In this document: piece after piece, positions 17,593 to 25,688 of the stretch
Layout: every line of letters starts with the position of its first letter
Position numbering within the stretch: position 1 is the first letter of the stretch
DNA from: Ornithinibacillus halotolerans
Lineage (GTDB): Bacteria; Bacillota; Bacilli; Bacillales; Amphibacillaceae
Length of the DNA stretch: 64,000 bases
Assembly (NCBI RefSeq): GCF_014637405.1
Contig: NZ_BMEY01000013.1
Span: forward strand, 36,280 to 100,279
Direction of reading: 5' to 3'
Notes under the pieces: generated by a model
The model's database searches: none
Told to the model about the DNA's origin: nothing
Seen by the model: only the letters and a program-made list of their open reading frames with translations
Position numbers and translations under genes: made by a program

Positions 17593-18929
17593 AAAGTACC
17601 CTCTTCCATAGCCTTAGACAGTGTGGAAAAATCAGCACCATAAATTTCTTCATACACCCATTCATAACCAGTTTGTGACCAACTTGGGAATTGATCGGGT
17701 AACATTTTTCCAAAAGTAACTTCAACTTCTTTGAATTTCTTTTTCTTTTTAACTTTACGATAGCCTTGAGTAAACAAAATCTTTGCTCTAAGGGCTTCAA
17801 AAGAATAACCACGACCAACATGGTTCATTGTCTTAATTAAACGATTGAGGGATTCCGTATAAGCGTTTGTAATAGGAGAATTGAAATAGTTGAATATTTC
17901 TTCTTCCCAATTATTCATAGCCCTAATCAGATCTTCAAAATAAGTCATTAATTCTTTAGGTACATTTGAAACCCAATTTTGATAGAGTATATAGGCATCG
18001 TTGATTGATTCAGCTTCATAGATGTCAAAGAATTGCTCTTTGAGTTCATAAGCCTGTCCGAGTAATGGAAAGTTCTGAGTCCATACCTGTAGCTTTATCT
18101 GGTCATCAAAGTCTGTTAAGTCTTTACTCCTTGTAAGAAGCACATAACGATCTCTCATAAGTTGTCTACGTTCTTTGGCTGTAATATTTTTACGGTTAGC
18201 TTTTCGGATTTTCTCTAAGGCTTCATTGGCTAATTTAACGACATGGAATTTGTCAATTACGATTTTGGCATGTGGTATCACTGTGTTAACAGCACTCTTA
18301 TAAGGATTCCACATATCCATTGCTACAAGTTCAATTTTATCAATGTCTTGGAGCTTTGAAAGATAACTGATAACATTATCTTTATTGCGTTTGCGTAAGA
18401 TGTCAATTACTGACTTGTTTTCAACATCTGTGATGACACAACGATAGTTTTTAAGTAAATGGACTTCATCAATACCAAGCCATTTAGGAGTTCTAAAATC
18501 AGTTTGAGCTTCAAACTCATCAACGTAGTCATTAAAGATGTTTCGTCCAGTCTTTTCGTCAACGCCAATCTCTTCTGCAACACTGGTAAACGTTTTTACA
18601 AGGCTTGCTTCTTGAATCCAATTAATTAGCCTATTGGTAACAGAACGGCCTTCATCTATATCTGGAAGACTTTCAAAGAATGTAGCCCCACACTCATTAC
18701 ATTTGTAACGTTGTCTTTTAACGAAGATGCCAACTCGTTTAGCGTGCATCGGCAAATCAAAGAATAATTGTTCCTTTTTACCATGCTTATATAGATTAGC
18801 AACCGTACCACATTTTGGGCAATAAGAAGGAGGTGGCAATGTAGTCTCAACTAAGAACCTATAATCATATTCACTCTCCTTCATATCAAGAATCTTAAAA
18901 CTTGGTAGATTGAGCATATTAGTTGTCAT
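17589..18929 (-). CDS. ISL3-family transposase
   Basis: A 446-residue transposase of normal ISL3 length. The N-terminal zinc ribbon has CPKCGTVANLYKHG and CNECGATFF; a helix-turn-helix follows (about 100-135). The DDE catalytic domain begins at WLGIDEVHL (first Asp), continues with LVAMDMWNPYKS (second Asp) and NAYTESLNRLIK (Glu). It is complete, with no frameshift, so the element may be active. The stop codon lies next to the left repeat and overlaps the hijacked dedA-like stop on the other strand. Confidence 0.93.
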   Translation of the reverse strand: MTTNMLNLPSFKILDMKESEYDYRFLVETTLPPPSYCPKCGTVANLYKHGKKEQLFFDLPMHAKRVGIFVKRQRYKCNECGATFFESLPDIDEGRSVTNRLINWIQEASLVKTFTSVAEEIGVDEKTGRNIFNDYVDEFEAQTDFRTPKWLGIDEVHLLKNYRCVITDVENKSVIDILRKRNKDNVISYLSKLQDIDKIELVAMDMWNPYKSAVNTVIPHAKIVIDKFHVVKLANEALEKIRKANRKNITAKERRQLMRDRYVLLTRSKDLTDFDDQIKLQVWTQNFPLLGQAYELKEQFFDIYEAESINDAYILYQNWVSNVPKELMTYFEDLIRAMNNWEEEIFNYFNSPITNAYTESLNRLIKTMNHVGRGYSFEALRAKILFTQGYRKVKKKKKFKEVEVTFGKMLPDQFPSWSQTGYEWVYEEIYGADFSTLSKAMEEGTF

Positions 18930-19043
18930 TATTTCATTTCCCTTTGTTTATTGAGCATTTAATAAGAAAATCATATGAATTGCAGTTAAATAAGAAAGGC
19001 ATTACTTAGCTATCACAGTAATGCCTTCATTAGTACAAACAGG

Positions 19044-19940
19044 TTATTTAGAAAACAGTCCACAATTGCTTAGTATTTCATCTGTGCCAAGTAAGGTAGC
19101 TTCTTCTATCCCCACATTATTGGTTTCCATGAAAGACTGCACTGCATGGTAGCCTACTGCATAACCAGCAAATGATGATAAGCCAACAGGTTGATAGCCT
19201 TGTTCCTTTGCAATGGTATCACCAAACATATAACTGCTGACCTCAGCAAACCCTTTAATATCTAAAGCATCCTTTATAACTTCTTTTGAATATTCTAAGT
19301 CCTCTTTATCAAAAGAAGTAACCCAAGGTCCTAAAAGATCTTCTCCATAAAGTTCTTTTGCAAATGACTCAGCTAAACCCTCTATAATTAAGTAATCACC
19401 AACGGTAACGTCTCCATGATCCCAATCAAAATATGAAAAACGGATATTATGATGGAATTCATGTGCAATTACAGCAGGAATCCTTGGAATATTATAGGAG
19501 TTTGGGTAAATAGATACTTGAATAAACCCTGGAATTCCTCCAAAACCACAATAACCTTTTTGTAATTCGAGCTTCTTCGGGTCAGCTATATACATACCAA
19601 ATCTCAATTCATCAGCATTAATATTTATATTATTTTTTTCAATAAAATCAATACAATGATTCAAAGTGCTATGTGCTGTTTGAAGAGCCTGAATTTCTTT
19701 TAAACTTTCTAATGCTTGTCTTCCAGTTTGAGTATCTGATACATTAAGATAGCCAAGCATATTTGTAGCCATTATTACATCATACCCATTAGGTTGCTTA
19801 GCCTTTAATGGAACATTAATCATATTCCACATCTTTTCAAAAGGCTTCATCATTGAGTACCGATAAAAATTTTCTTTATCTTCTTCCATTGAAAACAATT
19901 TATCGTATTGTTCAATTGTATCCTCAATTATTATTTTCAT
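19044..19940 (-). CDS. DUF2268-family putative zinc metallopeptidase, IS passenger
   Basis: 298 residues from the ATG at 19940, behind AGAGGTGG; the GTG three codons upstream overlaps that site. HEFHHNIRF at residues 160-168 holds an HExxH zinc motif (His160, Glu161, His164), and a downstream GLAESFAKELYGE supplies a probable third ligand Glu. No signal peptide. DUF2268 proteins are predicted Zn-dependent proteases, in Bacillus often next to a TipAS-type MerR gene, as here. The start lies 17 bases inside the upstream merR gene, showing translational coupling. The substrate is unknown; the pairing suggests a response to an antibiotic sensed by the regulator. Confidence 0.78.
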   Translation of the reverse strand: MKIIIEDTIEQYDKLFSMEEDKENFYRYSMMKPFEKMWNMINVPLKAKQPNGYDVIMATNMLGYLNVSDTQTGRQALESLKEIQALQTAHSTLNHCIDFIEKNNININADELRFGMYIADPKKLELQKGYCGFGGIPGFIQVSIYPNSYNIPRIPAVIAHEFHHNIRFSYFDWDHGDVTVGDYLIIEGLAESFAKELYGEDLLGPWVTSFDKEDLEYSKEVIKDALDIKGFAEVSSYMFGDTIAKEQGYQPVGLSSFAGYAVGYHAVQSFMETNNVGIEEATLLGTDEILSNCGLFSK

Positions 19941-20697
19941 TGCTACCACCTCTTATTTGATTATTCGTAAAGACCTCCATCGCCTCACTCATGAGTTTTG
20001 CTAAACCCTCACCATACTGATCTATATTTTTTGTGAAACGTTCATCATTAATATAAAGTTGACCTAATCCATAAAAGGCATCAAGAGAGTACTTACTAAA
20101 ATTTTCATTTAAAAAGTCATACCATTGTTTAATTGTTGCTTGTACCTCTTGGGATTCGGGGGATTGATCACGAAGGCATGCAAGTTTATTGAAGATCATA
20201 TCCCATCTATCAGATAAATCATTTTGTTCATCTTTGGACATTCCCTTTAGTTTTGCGTTTATCTCATCAATAGATTGATTTCCCCAACGGCGACGAGCCT
20301 CTTCTTCAAATTGGTTGAATCCAACGTTAATTCCCTCAAACCTCTCTTCATTCGTCATTTGTATTTCTCCCGCCATATGTTTAATCGTCTTATCAATGGT
20401 TTCAATCATTTTATCGACTTTTTTTCGTTTCTCAATCAACATTTTTCGTTGTAAAATCAATGCTTCTTGTCGGTTAAATAAAGGGCTGTTAATAATCTTT
20501 TTAATTTCCTTTAAGGTGAATCCAAGTTCCTTGAAAAATAAAATTTGTTGTAATGTTTCAAGGTTTTCTTCTGAATAGAGTCGATAACCAGAATCAGTGA
20601 TTTCTTTTGGGGTCAACAATCCAATCTGATCATAATGATGAAGTGTACGAATACTAACACCAACCAATTCTGCCACTTCTTTTACCTTCATATCCAT
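19924..20697 (-). CDS. MerR-family regulator with TipAS-like ligand domain, IS passenger
   Basis: About 257 residues; ATG at 20697 nine bases behind GGAGG (GTG at 20700 is also possible). N-terminal winged helix VKEVAELVGVSIRTLHHYDQ, then a long coiled coil (about 75-125), then a C-terminal TipAS/Mta-type drug-binding domain (about 135-255) with DLSDRWDMIF and YINDERFTKNIDQYGEGLA, the segment that in TipAL closes over thiopeptides. Its promoter has the stretched 19-base spacer of MerR-activated genes. It probably activates its own operon, including the DUF2268 gene, when drug is bound. Confidence 0.85.
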   Translation of the reverse strand: MDMKVKEVAELVGVSIRTLHHYDQIGLLTPKEITDSGYRLYSEENLETLQQILFFKELGFTLKEIKKIINSPLFNRQEALILQRKMLIEKRKKVDKMIETIDKTIKHMAGEIQMTNEERFEGINVGFNQFEEEARRRWGNQSIDEINAKLKGMSKDEQNDLSDRWDMIFNKLACLRDQSPESQEVQATIKQWYDFLNENFSKYSLDAFYGLGQLYINDERFTKNIDQYGEGLAKLMSEAMEVFTNNQIRGGSNENNN

Positions 20698-20721
20698 CAC
20701 TTTGCACCTCCTTCAATTACC

Positions 20722-20752
20722 ACTATAGAGTATTACGTTACGTTAGAGTCAA
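20722..20752 (-). promoter_or_regulatory. MerR-type promoter of the passenger operon (19-bp spacer)
   Basis: Minus strand TTGACT (20752-20747), 19-base spacer, TATAGT (20727-20722). The spacer contains the imperfect dyad TAACGTAACGTAA, very similar to that at 28765-28795. Confidence 0.7.
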
Positions 20753-20846
20753 TAGAAAGAAGATACTTTATAAAAAGGGATTTTGTATTGAAATACTTAT
20801 TTTTAAATGAAGAGCTTTTTTGTGAGCAATTATGAGGGTTTATAAG

Positions 20847-20871
20847 AATTCCACACTATTATCCGATTTAC
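20847..20871 (-). repeat. Internal extra copy of the IS terminal repeat
   Basis: On the minus strand AATCGGATAATAGTGTGGAA matches the left repeat at 19 of 20 positions. It lies 57 bases inside the right end defined by the target duplication. Confidence 0.75.
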
Positions 20872-20903
20872 GATAAGATAAACATTATCTATTTATTTGG
20901 GGT

Positions 20904-20928
20904 TTTCCACACGATAATCCGAATACCC
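20904..20928 (-). repeat. Right terminal inverted repeat of the ISL3 element
   Basis: On the minus strand GGGTATTCGGATTATCG then TGTGGAAA; pairs with 17559-17583 at 21 of 25 positions and abuts the right target duplication. Confidence 0.85.
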
Positions 20929-20936
20929 CAAAAAAA
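20929..20936. repeat. Target-site duplication, right copy
   Basis: CAAAAAAA, identical to 17551-17558. Confidence 0.85.
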
Positions 20937-20952
20937 TTATGCAGGGTAAGCC

Positions 20953-20986
20953 AAAAGAGGTAGATTGATGAATCTACCTCTTTTTT
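20953..20986. terminator. Bidirectional terminator, originally of the dedA-like gene
   Basis: AAAAGAGGTAGATT / AATCTACCTCTTTTTT. It lay 4 bases behind the ancestral dedA-like stop (20947-20949) before the IS arrived, and also ends the minus-strand gene at 20991. Confidence 0.85.
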
Positions 20987-20990
20987 GAAC

Positions 20991-21200
20991 TTATTCATGA
21001 ATAAAATAGGTTAATTGATCGGCTTCTTTATCCCATTCAACTCCTACTTCAATTTCTTTTCCTTTACTATTTCCAACAAAAAAATTTCGATCACCATGTT
21101 CACCTGCAACAGAGAGTTGTTTTTCAAATTCTTTTGAAACATCCTCACCTAAAATATTGTTTACGTGATTTATGGCTTTTTCATGTGATAAGTACTTCAT
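20991..21200 (-). CDS. Small cytoplasmic protein, 69 residues, unknown function
   Basis: Starts at 21200 behind TTAGGAGCATAGGA. The product starts MKYLSHEKAINHVNNILG and ends LTYFIHE; it is acidic-neutral with no membrane segment and looks like a small alpha/beta protein. It ends at the bidirectional terminator shared with the dedA-like gene. No family recognised. Confidence 0.6.
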   Translation of the reverse strand: MKYLSHEKAINHVNNILGEDVSKEFEKQLSVAGEHGDRNFFVGNSKGKEIEVGVEWDKEADQLTYFIHE

Positions 21201-21235
21201 TCCTATGCTCCTAATTCGTTTTCATGGGTCATTTA

Positions 21236-21355
21236 CTATTTATTTTTATCTACTTCTTCAGCTAATTGTTCAAATGGCTTTACTTTACCGTGTGGGTTAT
21301 TTGCATTTTTCTTAGCACGCTTTTGCCTTTCTTTCTCTCTGTTTGTACGAGTCAA
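21236..21355 (-). CDS. 39-residue basic peptide, unknown function
   Basis: TTG start at 21355 behind AAAGAGGTG. The product begins TRTNREKERQKRAKKNANN after the start Met and ends LAEEVDKNK. The basic first half and acidic end resemble the tiny Bacillus proteins annotated only as hypothetical. Short spacing to 21382 suggests co-expression with the next small gene. Confidence 0.5.
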   Translation of the reverse strand: MTRTNREKERQKRAKKNANNPHGKVKPFEQLAEEVDKNK

Positions 21356-21381
21356 TTTGGACACCTCTTTTTATGATATAA

Positions 21382-21549
21382 TTACTGACTTTCGCGATTA
21401 CTTTTACGAGCTTTTTTTGCTTTTTCTTTATGTGCTTGATTTGCCTTAGCACTTCCAAATTCGGTTGAAAACTCTGTATCCTGCTTACTAGAATCAAACC
21501 CTTGTTTGTTTTTTTGATCAGGTTTATTTTTCTTTGTTCGTTTAGCCAT
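21382..21549 (-). CDS. 55-residue Lys-rich protein, possibly gamma-type spore protein
   Basis: ATG at 21549 behind AAAAAGGAGGGAAAGGG. The sequence starts MAKRTKKNKPDQKNKQ and has the segment TEFSTEFGSAKANQAHKEK, reminiscent of the TEFASET-x-QxVKQQN repeats of gamma-type small acid-soluble spore proteins (SspE), but with one repeat and many Lys. The spore-protein call is tentative. If right it would be made in the forespore as an amino acid store. Confidence 0.5.
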   Translation of the reverse strand: MAKRTKKNKPDQKNKQGFDSSKQDTEFSTEFGSAKANQAHKEKAKKARKSNRESQ

Positions 21550-21623
21550 CCCTTTCCCTCCTTTTTATTTAGTATGGAAAGGGAATTCTATAATATACAG
21601 TTAGGTAAAATCACATTAATAAA

Positions 21624-22316
21624 TTACTCTCCTAGTAGCTCTCTAGTTCTATTTAATATTTCTTCATCTTTTAGACGAAACTTAAATTCCACTCTACGCG
21701 AAGCTTCTGGACTATACTCTCCATTTTCACCGGTTCGAGAATCTGTATATGATTTACTATTCACTGTTAATTTCTCTTCTAATTCAGACTGTATATTTTT
21801 ATAGGGAAAATTATCTCCTAAAATATACGAAGCAACACTATAGGCACGGTTTTGAGCTAGTTCTAAATTATATAAGTACCCACCCGCTCTGTCTGTATGC
21901 CCCTCAATAATTATTTCAGCAACATACTCTTCATATTCACTTCCTAATAGTACATCCAAATATTTCGGAACAAATTCATCCAAAAACTGGAAAGATTCTT
22001 GTTTTAATTCAGCTTTATCAAATTCAAACAAAATATCTGTTTCAAATATGATTGCTCCAGTTTTTTCATCGACTTTAATACCAGTACCACTAAATTCTGT
22101 TTTTAAATCATTCACTAAATTTACCCTTACCCCCATTATTTGATCAATTGTTCGTTTCATTTCCTCAATTTGAAATGATTTAATGACCATCATTACAATA
22201 AAAATTAGTATAAAACAAAGTAATATTACCGTTAATACATCCGTAAAAGATGGCCAAAATTGACCTTCATCGCTCTCCTTTTTAAATAAACGTTGATATT
22301 TAGTATCCATTGTCAT
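21624..22316 (-). CDS. MotB/OmpA-type stator protein (ZorB-like)
   Basis: 230 residues. One membrane helix (about 27-46) begins with SFTDVLTVI, where Asp26 is at the place of the proton-binding Asp of MotB and ZorB. An extracellular OmpA-like peptidoglycan-binding domain (about 85-215) carries FEFDKAELK and EGHTDRAGGYLYNLELAQNR, the full TD-x10-LA-xxR signature. The start overlaps the upstream MotA-like gene by 17 bases. Together they should form a 5:2 ion-driven motor anchored to the wall. MotS/MotB of flagella is an alternative, but the partner's long coiled-coil tail and lack of flagellar genes favour a ZorAB-like unit. Confidence 0.82.
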   Translation of the reverse strand: MTMDTKYQRLFKKESDEGQFWPSFTDVLTVILLCFILIFIVMMVIKSFQIEEMKRTIDQIMGVRVNLVNDLKTEFSGTGIKVDEKTGAIIFETDILFEFDKAELKQESFQFLDEFVPKYLDVLLGSEYEEYVAEIIIEGHTDRAGGYLYNLELAQNRAYSVASYILGDNFPYKNIQSELEEKLTVNSKSYTDSRTGENGEYSPEASRRVEFKFRLKDEEILNRTRELLGE

Positions 22317-24129
22317 TCATCCCTATACCTGGTTGTCTAGTTGGAACTTGATTACTTACGACACTTAATTGTCTTATTAATGCTTGCATTTCTCTTGCTA
22401 ACTCTTGTACCATTCTTTGAGTATATTGAGCATTGCCTTGTTGAATCTGTTCATTAATACGCTTAATGTCCATGAATTCACGTTTCATATTGTCATTTAT
22501 TTGATCCATTACACTAGAAATATTTCGGACTACTTGGTCCATCCGATTACTAAACGAACCTTCAAAACTGGATACGTAATTTGAAAGTGTATCCTTTAAA
22601 ATTCCAACACTTGTTTCAATTTGATTTTCTCTATGATTAAATCCTTGATTCATTTGCGATATTTTCGAATCCAGTTCTTGCATTAATTGATTATTTTTTA
22701 TACTCACTTGTTCAAAAGTCTTCGTTACATCCCGTAAATTTCTTTCAAATGTCATTGACTCTGTTGTATGTTCTTTTAAATGATTACTAAATGTCCGATT
22801 AAAATGTTTCAGTTCTTCAAATCGATCAGAAAGTAAATGCTTATATTCATTTTGAGTTTGATTGATAATGGTAAGTGCTTCAGGTAAATTAGATATTGTT
22901 CCCCCAAGCCGATCAAAATCTCTCGATAGTTCAGCTAAATAATTCGAAATATCTCCCATTCTTGAAGATAAATCTGAACCAAAGATGGCTTTTAATTCAC
23001 TATTATTAGTCTCCATTCTCTTTACTAACTGATTAGTTTGACTCATAATTTTACTGTAAGAATCAGAGACGGCTTTTTGTCCCTGTAAAATAGATGACGT
23101 AAAATTCTTTAGTTCTTCTACTGTATTAAGAAATTGAAGTAATGTTTGCTTTTGTAGTTCAGAGGCTTCCATAACCTTTTCATGAGTTCCTTCAACAACT
23201 TTGACCATTCGCTCATTTTTATCATCGACACGCTTAAAGTAATCAAAAAGGGATTCAAAATTATCATTTAATCGATTTGTTCCTTCACCGAATCCATGAG
23301 TTACATCTTTCATTTCATGGAATAAACGATGAAATTCTTCTAGATTGCTTTTTAGCCCTTCATTAAACAATGCTAAATCTTTCGCAGATTGTTGTAAGCC
23401 TGTTGTATATTCTTGGAAACCTGCAAATGCCTGTTCAATGTTCCCTAATGATTGTTGATTGGTATCTTGTAGACTAATAATCGAATCGTTTATTCTTTCT
23501 GAAACCTCGATAAGTTTAGTTAAATTATTGTCATGATGACCTTCTAATTGTGATTCAACTTTTAACATAATATCTGTCAGCATATGTTCGGTATTTAAGA
23601 CTTTCAGTAAAATAGTCATTATTAAGGATGAGCCCATTCCTACAATACTCGTATAAAAAGCCACATCGATTCCAGTAAGAACTGCGGCAATATTTTCAAT
23701 TAATTGATCTCCGCTTGAACTAATGTTACCTAATGAAATCGTTAGTCCAATGAAAGTACCAAGTACCCCAATTAAAATAAATACCGAAACAGTCATTTGA
23801 ATCATTTTTATCAAATTGACTACTGGTAATCCAAATACGCGCCAACTTGAAAAACGTTCTTGAACAAAAGTTTCTACTGATATAGGTTCTTCTTTTACTT
23901 TTTCTTCATATTGTTTTTGAAATTCTTGTAATGGTTCAACATTAATTTGGTTTGTGTCACTTATGTAATTTCTTAGTTTTTTGAGTTTAGTATAAAGTGC
24001 AATATGTCCAATTAACGTAACAACAAAACCAATAAATAGAACCATAAAAATCAGTTCAATCAGTGGACTAGAAAGTATAGAAGCTGCTTTTTCTTCACTC
24101 GTAAACATCTCTAAGATAAACTGAACCAT
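22300..24129 (-). CDS. MotA/TolQ/ExbB-type channel with long coiled-coil tail (ZorA-like)
   Basis: 609 residues from the ATG at 24129 behind GGGAGAGG; the TTG at 24147 lies upstream of that site and is rejected. Three membrane segments: about 22-48, 116-145 (IGVLGTFIGLTISL) and 162-185 (GIDVAFYTSIVGMGSSL), the conserved core of the MotA/TolQ/ExbB family. Residues about 200-600 are an almost unbroken coiled coil that would form a long cytoplasmic tail, as in ZorA of Zorya defence systems. TolQ and MotA lack such a tail. It is coupled to the ZorB-like gene; no ZorC, ZorD or ZorE gene is nearby. Confidence 0.82.
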   Translation of the reverse strand: MVQFILEMFTSEEKAASILSSPLIELIFMVLFIGFVVTLIGHIALYTKLKKLRNYISDTNQINVEPLQEFQKQYEEKVKEEPISVETFVQERFSSWRVFGLPVVNLIKMIQMTVSVFILIGVLGTFIGLTISLGNISSSGDQLIENIAAVLTGIDVAFYTSIVGMGSSLIMTILLKVLNTEHMLTDIMLKVESQLEGHHDNNLTKLIEVSERINDSIISLQDTNQQSLGNIEQAFAGFQEYTTGLQQSAKDLALFNEGLKSNLEEFHRLFHEMKDVTHGFGEGTNRLNDNFESLFDYFKRVDDKNERMVKVVEGTHEKVMEASELQKQTLLQFLNTVEELKNFTSSILQGQKAVSDSYSKIMSQTNQLVKRMETNNSELKAIFGSDLSSRMGDISNYLAELSRDFDRLGGTISNLPEALTIINQTQNEYKHLLSDRFEELKHFNRTFSNHLKEHTTESMTFERNLRDVTKTFEQVSIKNNQLMQELDSKISQMNQGFNHRENQIETSVGILKDTLSNYVSSFEGSFSNRMDQVVRNISSVMDQINDNMKREFMDIKRINEQIQQGNAQYTQRMVQELAREMQALIRQLSVVSNQVPTRQPGIGMNDNGY

Positions 24130-24196
24130 AACGACCTCTCCCAACAAAAAATCATTTATACATCCTATTCAAAGACAAGCAAAAACATGCTTTAAA

Positions 24197-24209
24197 GGTG
24201 TCTGACACC
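24197..24209. repeat. Palindrome GGTGTCTGACACC
   Basis: A 13-bp odd palindrome of a kind often scattered through Bacillales genomes; single copy in this window, in the gap between AlaX and the ZorA-like gene. Confidence 0.4.
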
Positions 24210-24239
24210 ACCCGAAAAATGTCATATTGTGCCGAATAT

Positions 24240-24273
24240 AAAAAAGCTTTTCATCGATAACGACGAAAAGCTC
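24240..24273 (-). terminator. Rho-independent terminator of the AlaX gene
   Basis: Minus-strand stem AGCTTTTCGTCG / CGATGAAAAGCT with loop TTAT, then TTTTT. Confidence 0.85.
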
Positions 24274-24285
24274 TAATTTAAAACA

Positions 24286-25494
24286 CTAGTTTTTCATATC
24301 AAAAAATGTACTAACAATTAAATCAAACAATTCTTCCTTCGATTGAGTTTTTTCCCCTCCACCTTGAGCAATATTTTCATTGCCTCCCCCTTTTCCATTT
24401 ATCTTCGGTAGTACAATTTTAATTAGTTGATTCATATTTATCGGTAGATTTTCTCCTTTTGCACAAACAAGCTGAAGCTTGTCACTTGTTTCATTTACTA
24501 TACAAATGAATGATTCACTTGATAAATTTGCTATTTTCTTTGCCAATTGCTGAAGGACAGCCATTGGTTTATTCTCAGAAGATATCTTAATTACCGATTG
24601 GCCCTCTATTATTTCAGCCTTTTCAATATAAGTAGTTGCTTCATAATCAACAATTTCCATCTGTAATGTAGCGATCTGTTTTTCATATTCACTCATTTGA
24701 GCTAACATTTGTTCCGTAACAACTTCTAATTTTTCTTGTGGTGCACTTAGTAGTTTGGTTAGTCGTTGAATTACTTGATGTTTTGTGCGGAGTTGTTGTC
24801 TCACTCTTCTACCACATACAAAGTAAACACGAATATGCTTTTTATGTTTTTCCCAATGTAATACTTGAATGGATCCAACTTCACCTGTTGAACGAGGATG
24901 TGTTCCTCCACAGCCGTTATAATCAAATTCAGGGATGATGACAAGACGAATATTTTCCGTAACAGCTAATTCTTTTCTTAACTTATATTTATTAATTTCT
25001 TGTTTTGTAACCCATTTTGTTTCAATTGGACGATTCTCAAGAATAATTAAATTTGCCATTCTCTCTGTTTGGATAACTTCATCTTCAGTTAGAGAGTCTG
25101 TGTGTAAATCAATCGAACATAATTCAGTACCTAAATGAAAGCTTATCGTTTCATACTTATACTCTTCGGCAAAGGCAGCTGATAATATATGTTGACCAGC
25201 ATGCTGCTGCATATGATCCATTCTTCTATCCCAGTTAATTTCACCGACACATAATTCTTCTTTATTAATTGGTTCTTCTATGTAATGTCTTATTTCTCCA
25301 TCAATTTCTTCTACATCATAAACTTTTACTTCATTCAATGTACCTATATCATGCGGTTGTCCGCCACCAGTTGGATAAAAAGCGGTTTGCTCTAATATAG
25401 CAAAGTATTTGCCATCATCATCCTGTTCGATTTTTTCTACTCTAGATGAAAACCTTCCTAAATATTGATCCTGATAATACAATTTCTCCGACAT
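24286..25494 (-). CDS. Alanyl-tRNA editing protein AlaX, long type with DHHA1 domain
   Basis: 402 residues: an AlaRS-like editing domain followed by a DHHA1 domain. YPTGGGQPHD (40-49) is the typical N-terminal motif; zinc ligands are His98 and His102 (HAGQH) and the CGGTH motif (Cys and His). The C-terminal part has GKGGGNENIAQGGG, the glycine motif of AlaRS C-terminal DHHA1 domains. It removes Ser or Gly mischarged on tRNA-Ala in the cytoplasm. It is transcribed alone with its own terminator. Close relatives in Bacillus are annotated as DHHA1-containing AlaX. Confidence 0.9.
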   Translation of the reverse strand: MSEKLYYQDQYLGRFSSRVEKIEQDDDGKYFAILEQTAFYPTGGGQPHDIGTLNEVKVYDVEEIDGEIRHYIEEPINKEELCVGEINWDRRMDHMQQHAGQHILSAAFAEEYKYETISFHLGTELCSIDLHTDSLTEDEVIQTERMANLIILENRPIETKWVTKQEINKYKLRKELAVTENIRLVIIPEFDYNGCGGTHPRSTGEVGSIQVLHWEKHKKHIRVYFVCGRRVRQQLRTKHQVIQRLTKLLSAPQEKLEVVTEQMLAQMSEYEKQIATLQMEIVDYEATTYIEKAEIIEGQSVIKISSENKPMAVLQQLAKKIANLSSESFICIVNETSDKLQLVCAKGENLPINMNQLIKIVLPKINGKGGGNENIAQGGGEKTQSKEELFDLIVSTFFDMKN

Positions 25495-25641
25495 TTAAAC
25501 ACCGCCTAATCCCAATAATCTTATGTATACTATAACTTTTCAACATAGAAAATTAAAGTGATGGTATGTTACTAATAGAAATGTGGTTGTGTAGCTTTAA
25601 CAATGGAAGACAAGCATTGAAACCAAAAATTGTAGCATATT

Positions 25642-25681
25642 GAAAAAGGAAGTAACTTTGAAACATAGTTACTTCCCTTTT
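25642..25681. terminator. Terminator hairpin
   Basis: GGAAGTAACT / AGTTACTTCC with A and T runs on both sides, just behind the stop of the MscS remnant on the minus strand. Confidence 0.75.
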
Positions 25682-25688
25682 GATATTC

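Larger units (their letters stand above)
17559..20928. mobile_element. ISL3-family element carrying two passenger genes (3370 bp)
   Basis: Bounded by 25-bp inverted repeats (21 of 25 matching) that begin GGGTA, and by an 8-bp duplication CAAAAAAA. It holds an ISL3 transposase read toward the left end, a DUF2268 protease gene and a TipAS-type MerR gene. Removing the element and one duplication copy restores an uninterrupted reading frame end for the dedA-like gene and brings it next to its terminator at 20953, which independently proves the boundaries. Plain ISL3 elements are about 1.3-1.7 kb, so about 1.9 kb is cargo. Confidence 0.9.

Noticed and set aside
22300..22316. Overlap of the two motor genes as a frameshift
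   Set aside because: The 17-base overlap has intact ends and starts on both sides, normal for coupled genes.
21624..24129. A complete Zorya anti-phage system
   Set aside because: Only the ZorA- and ZorB-like motor genes are present; no ZorC, ZorD or ZorE type gene lies within several kilobases on either side.
24197..24209. GGTGTCTGACACC as an operator or att site
   Set aside because: This palindrome type is widespread between genes in Bacillales and occurs once here; no partner site was found.
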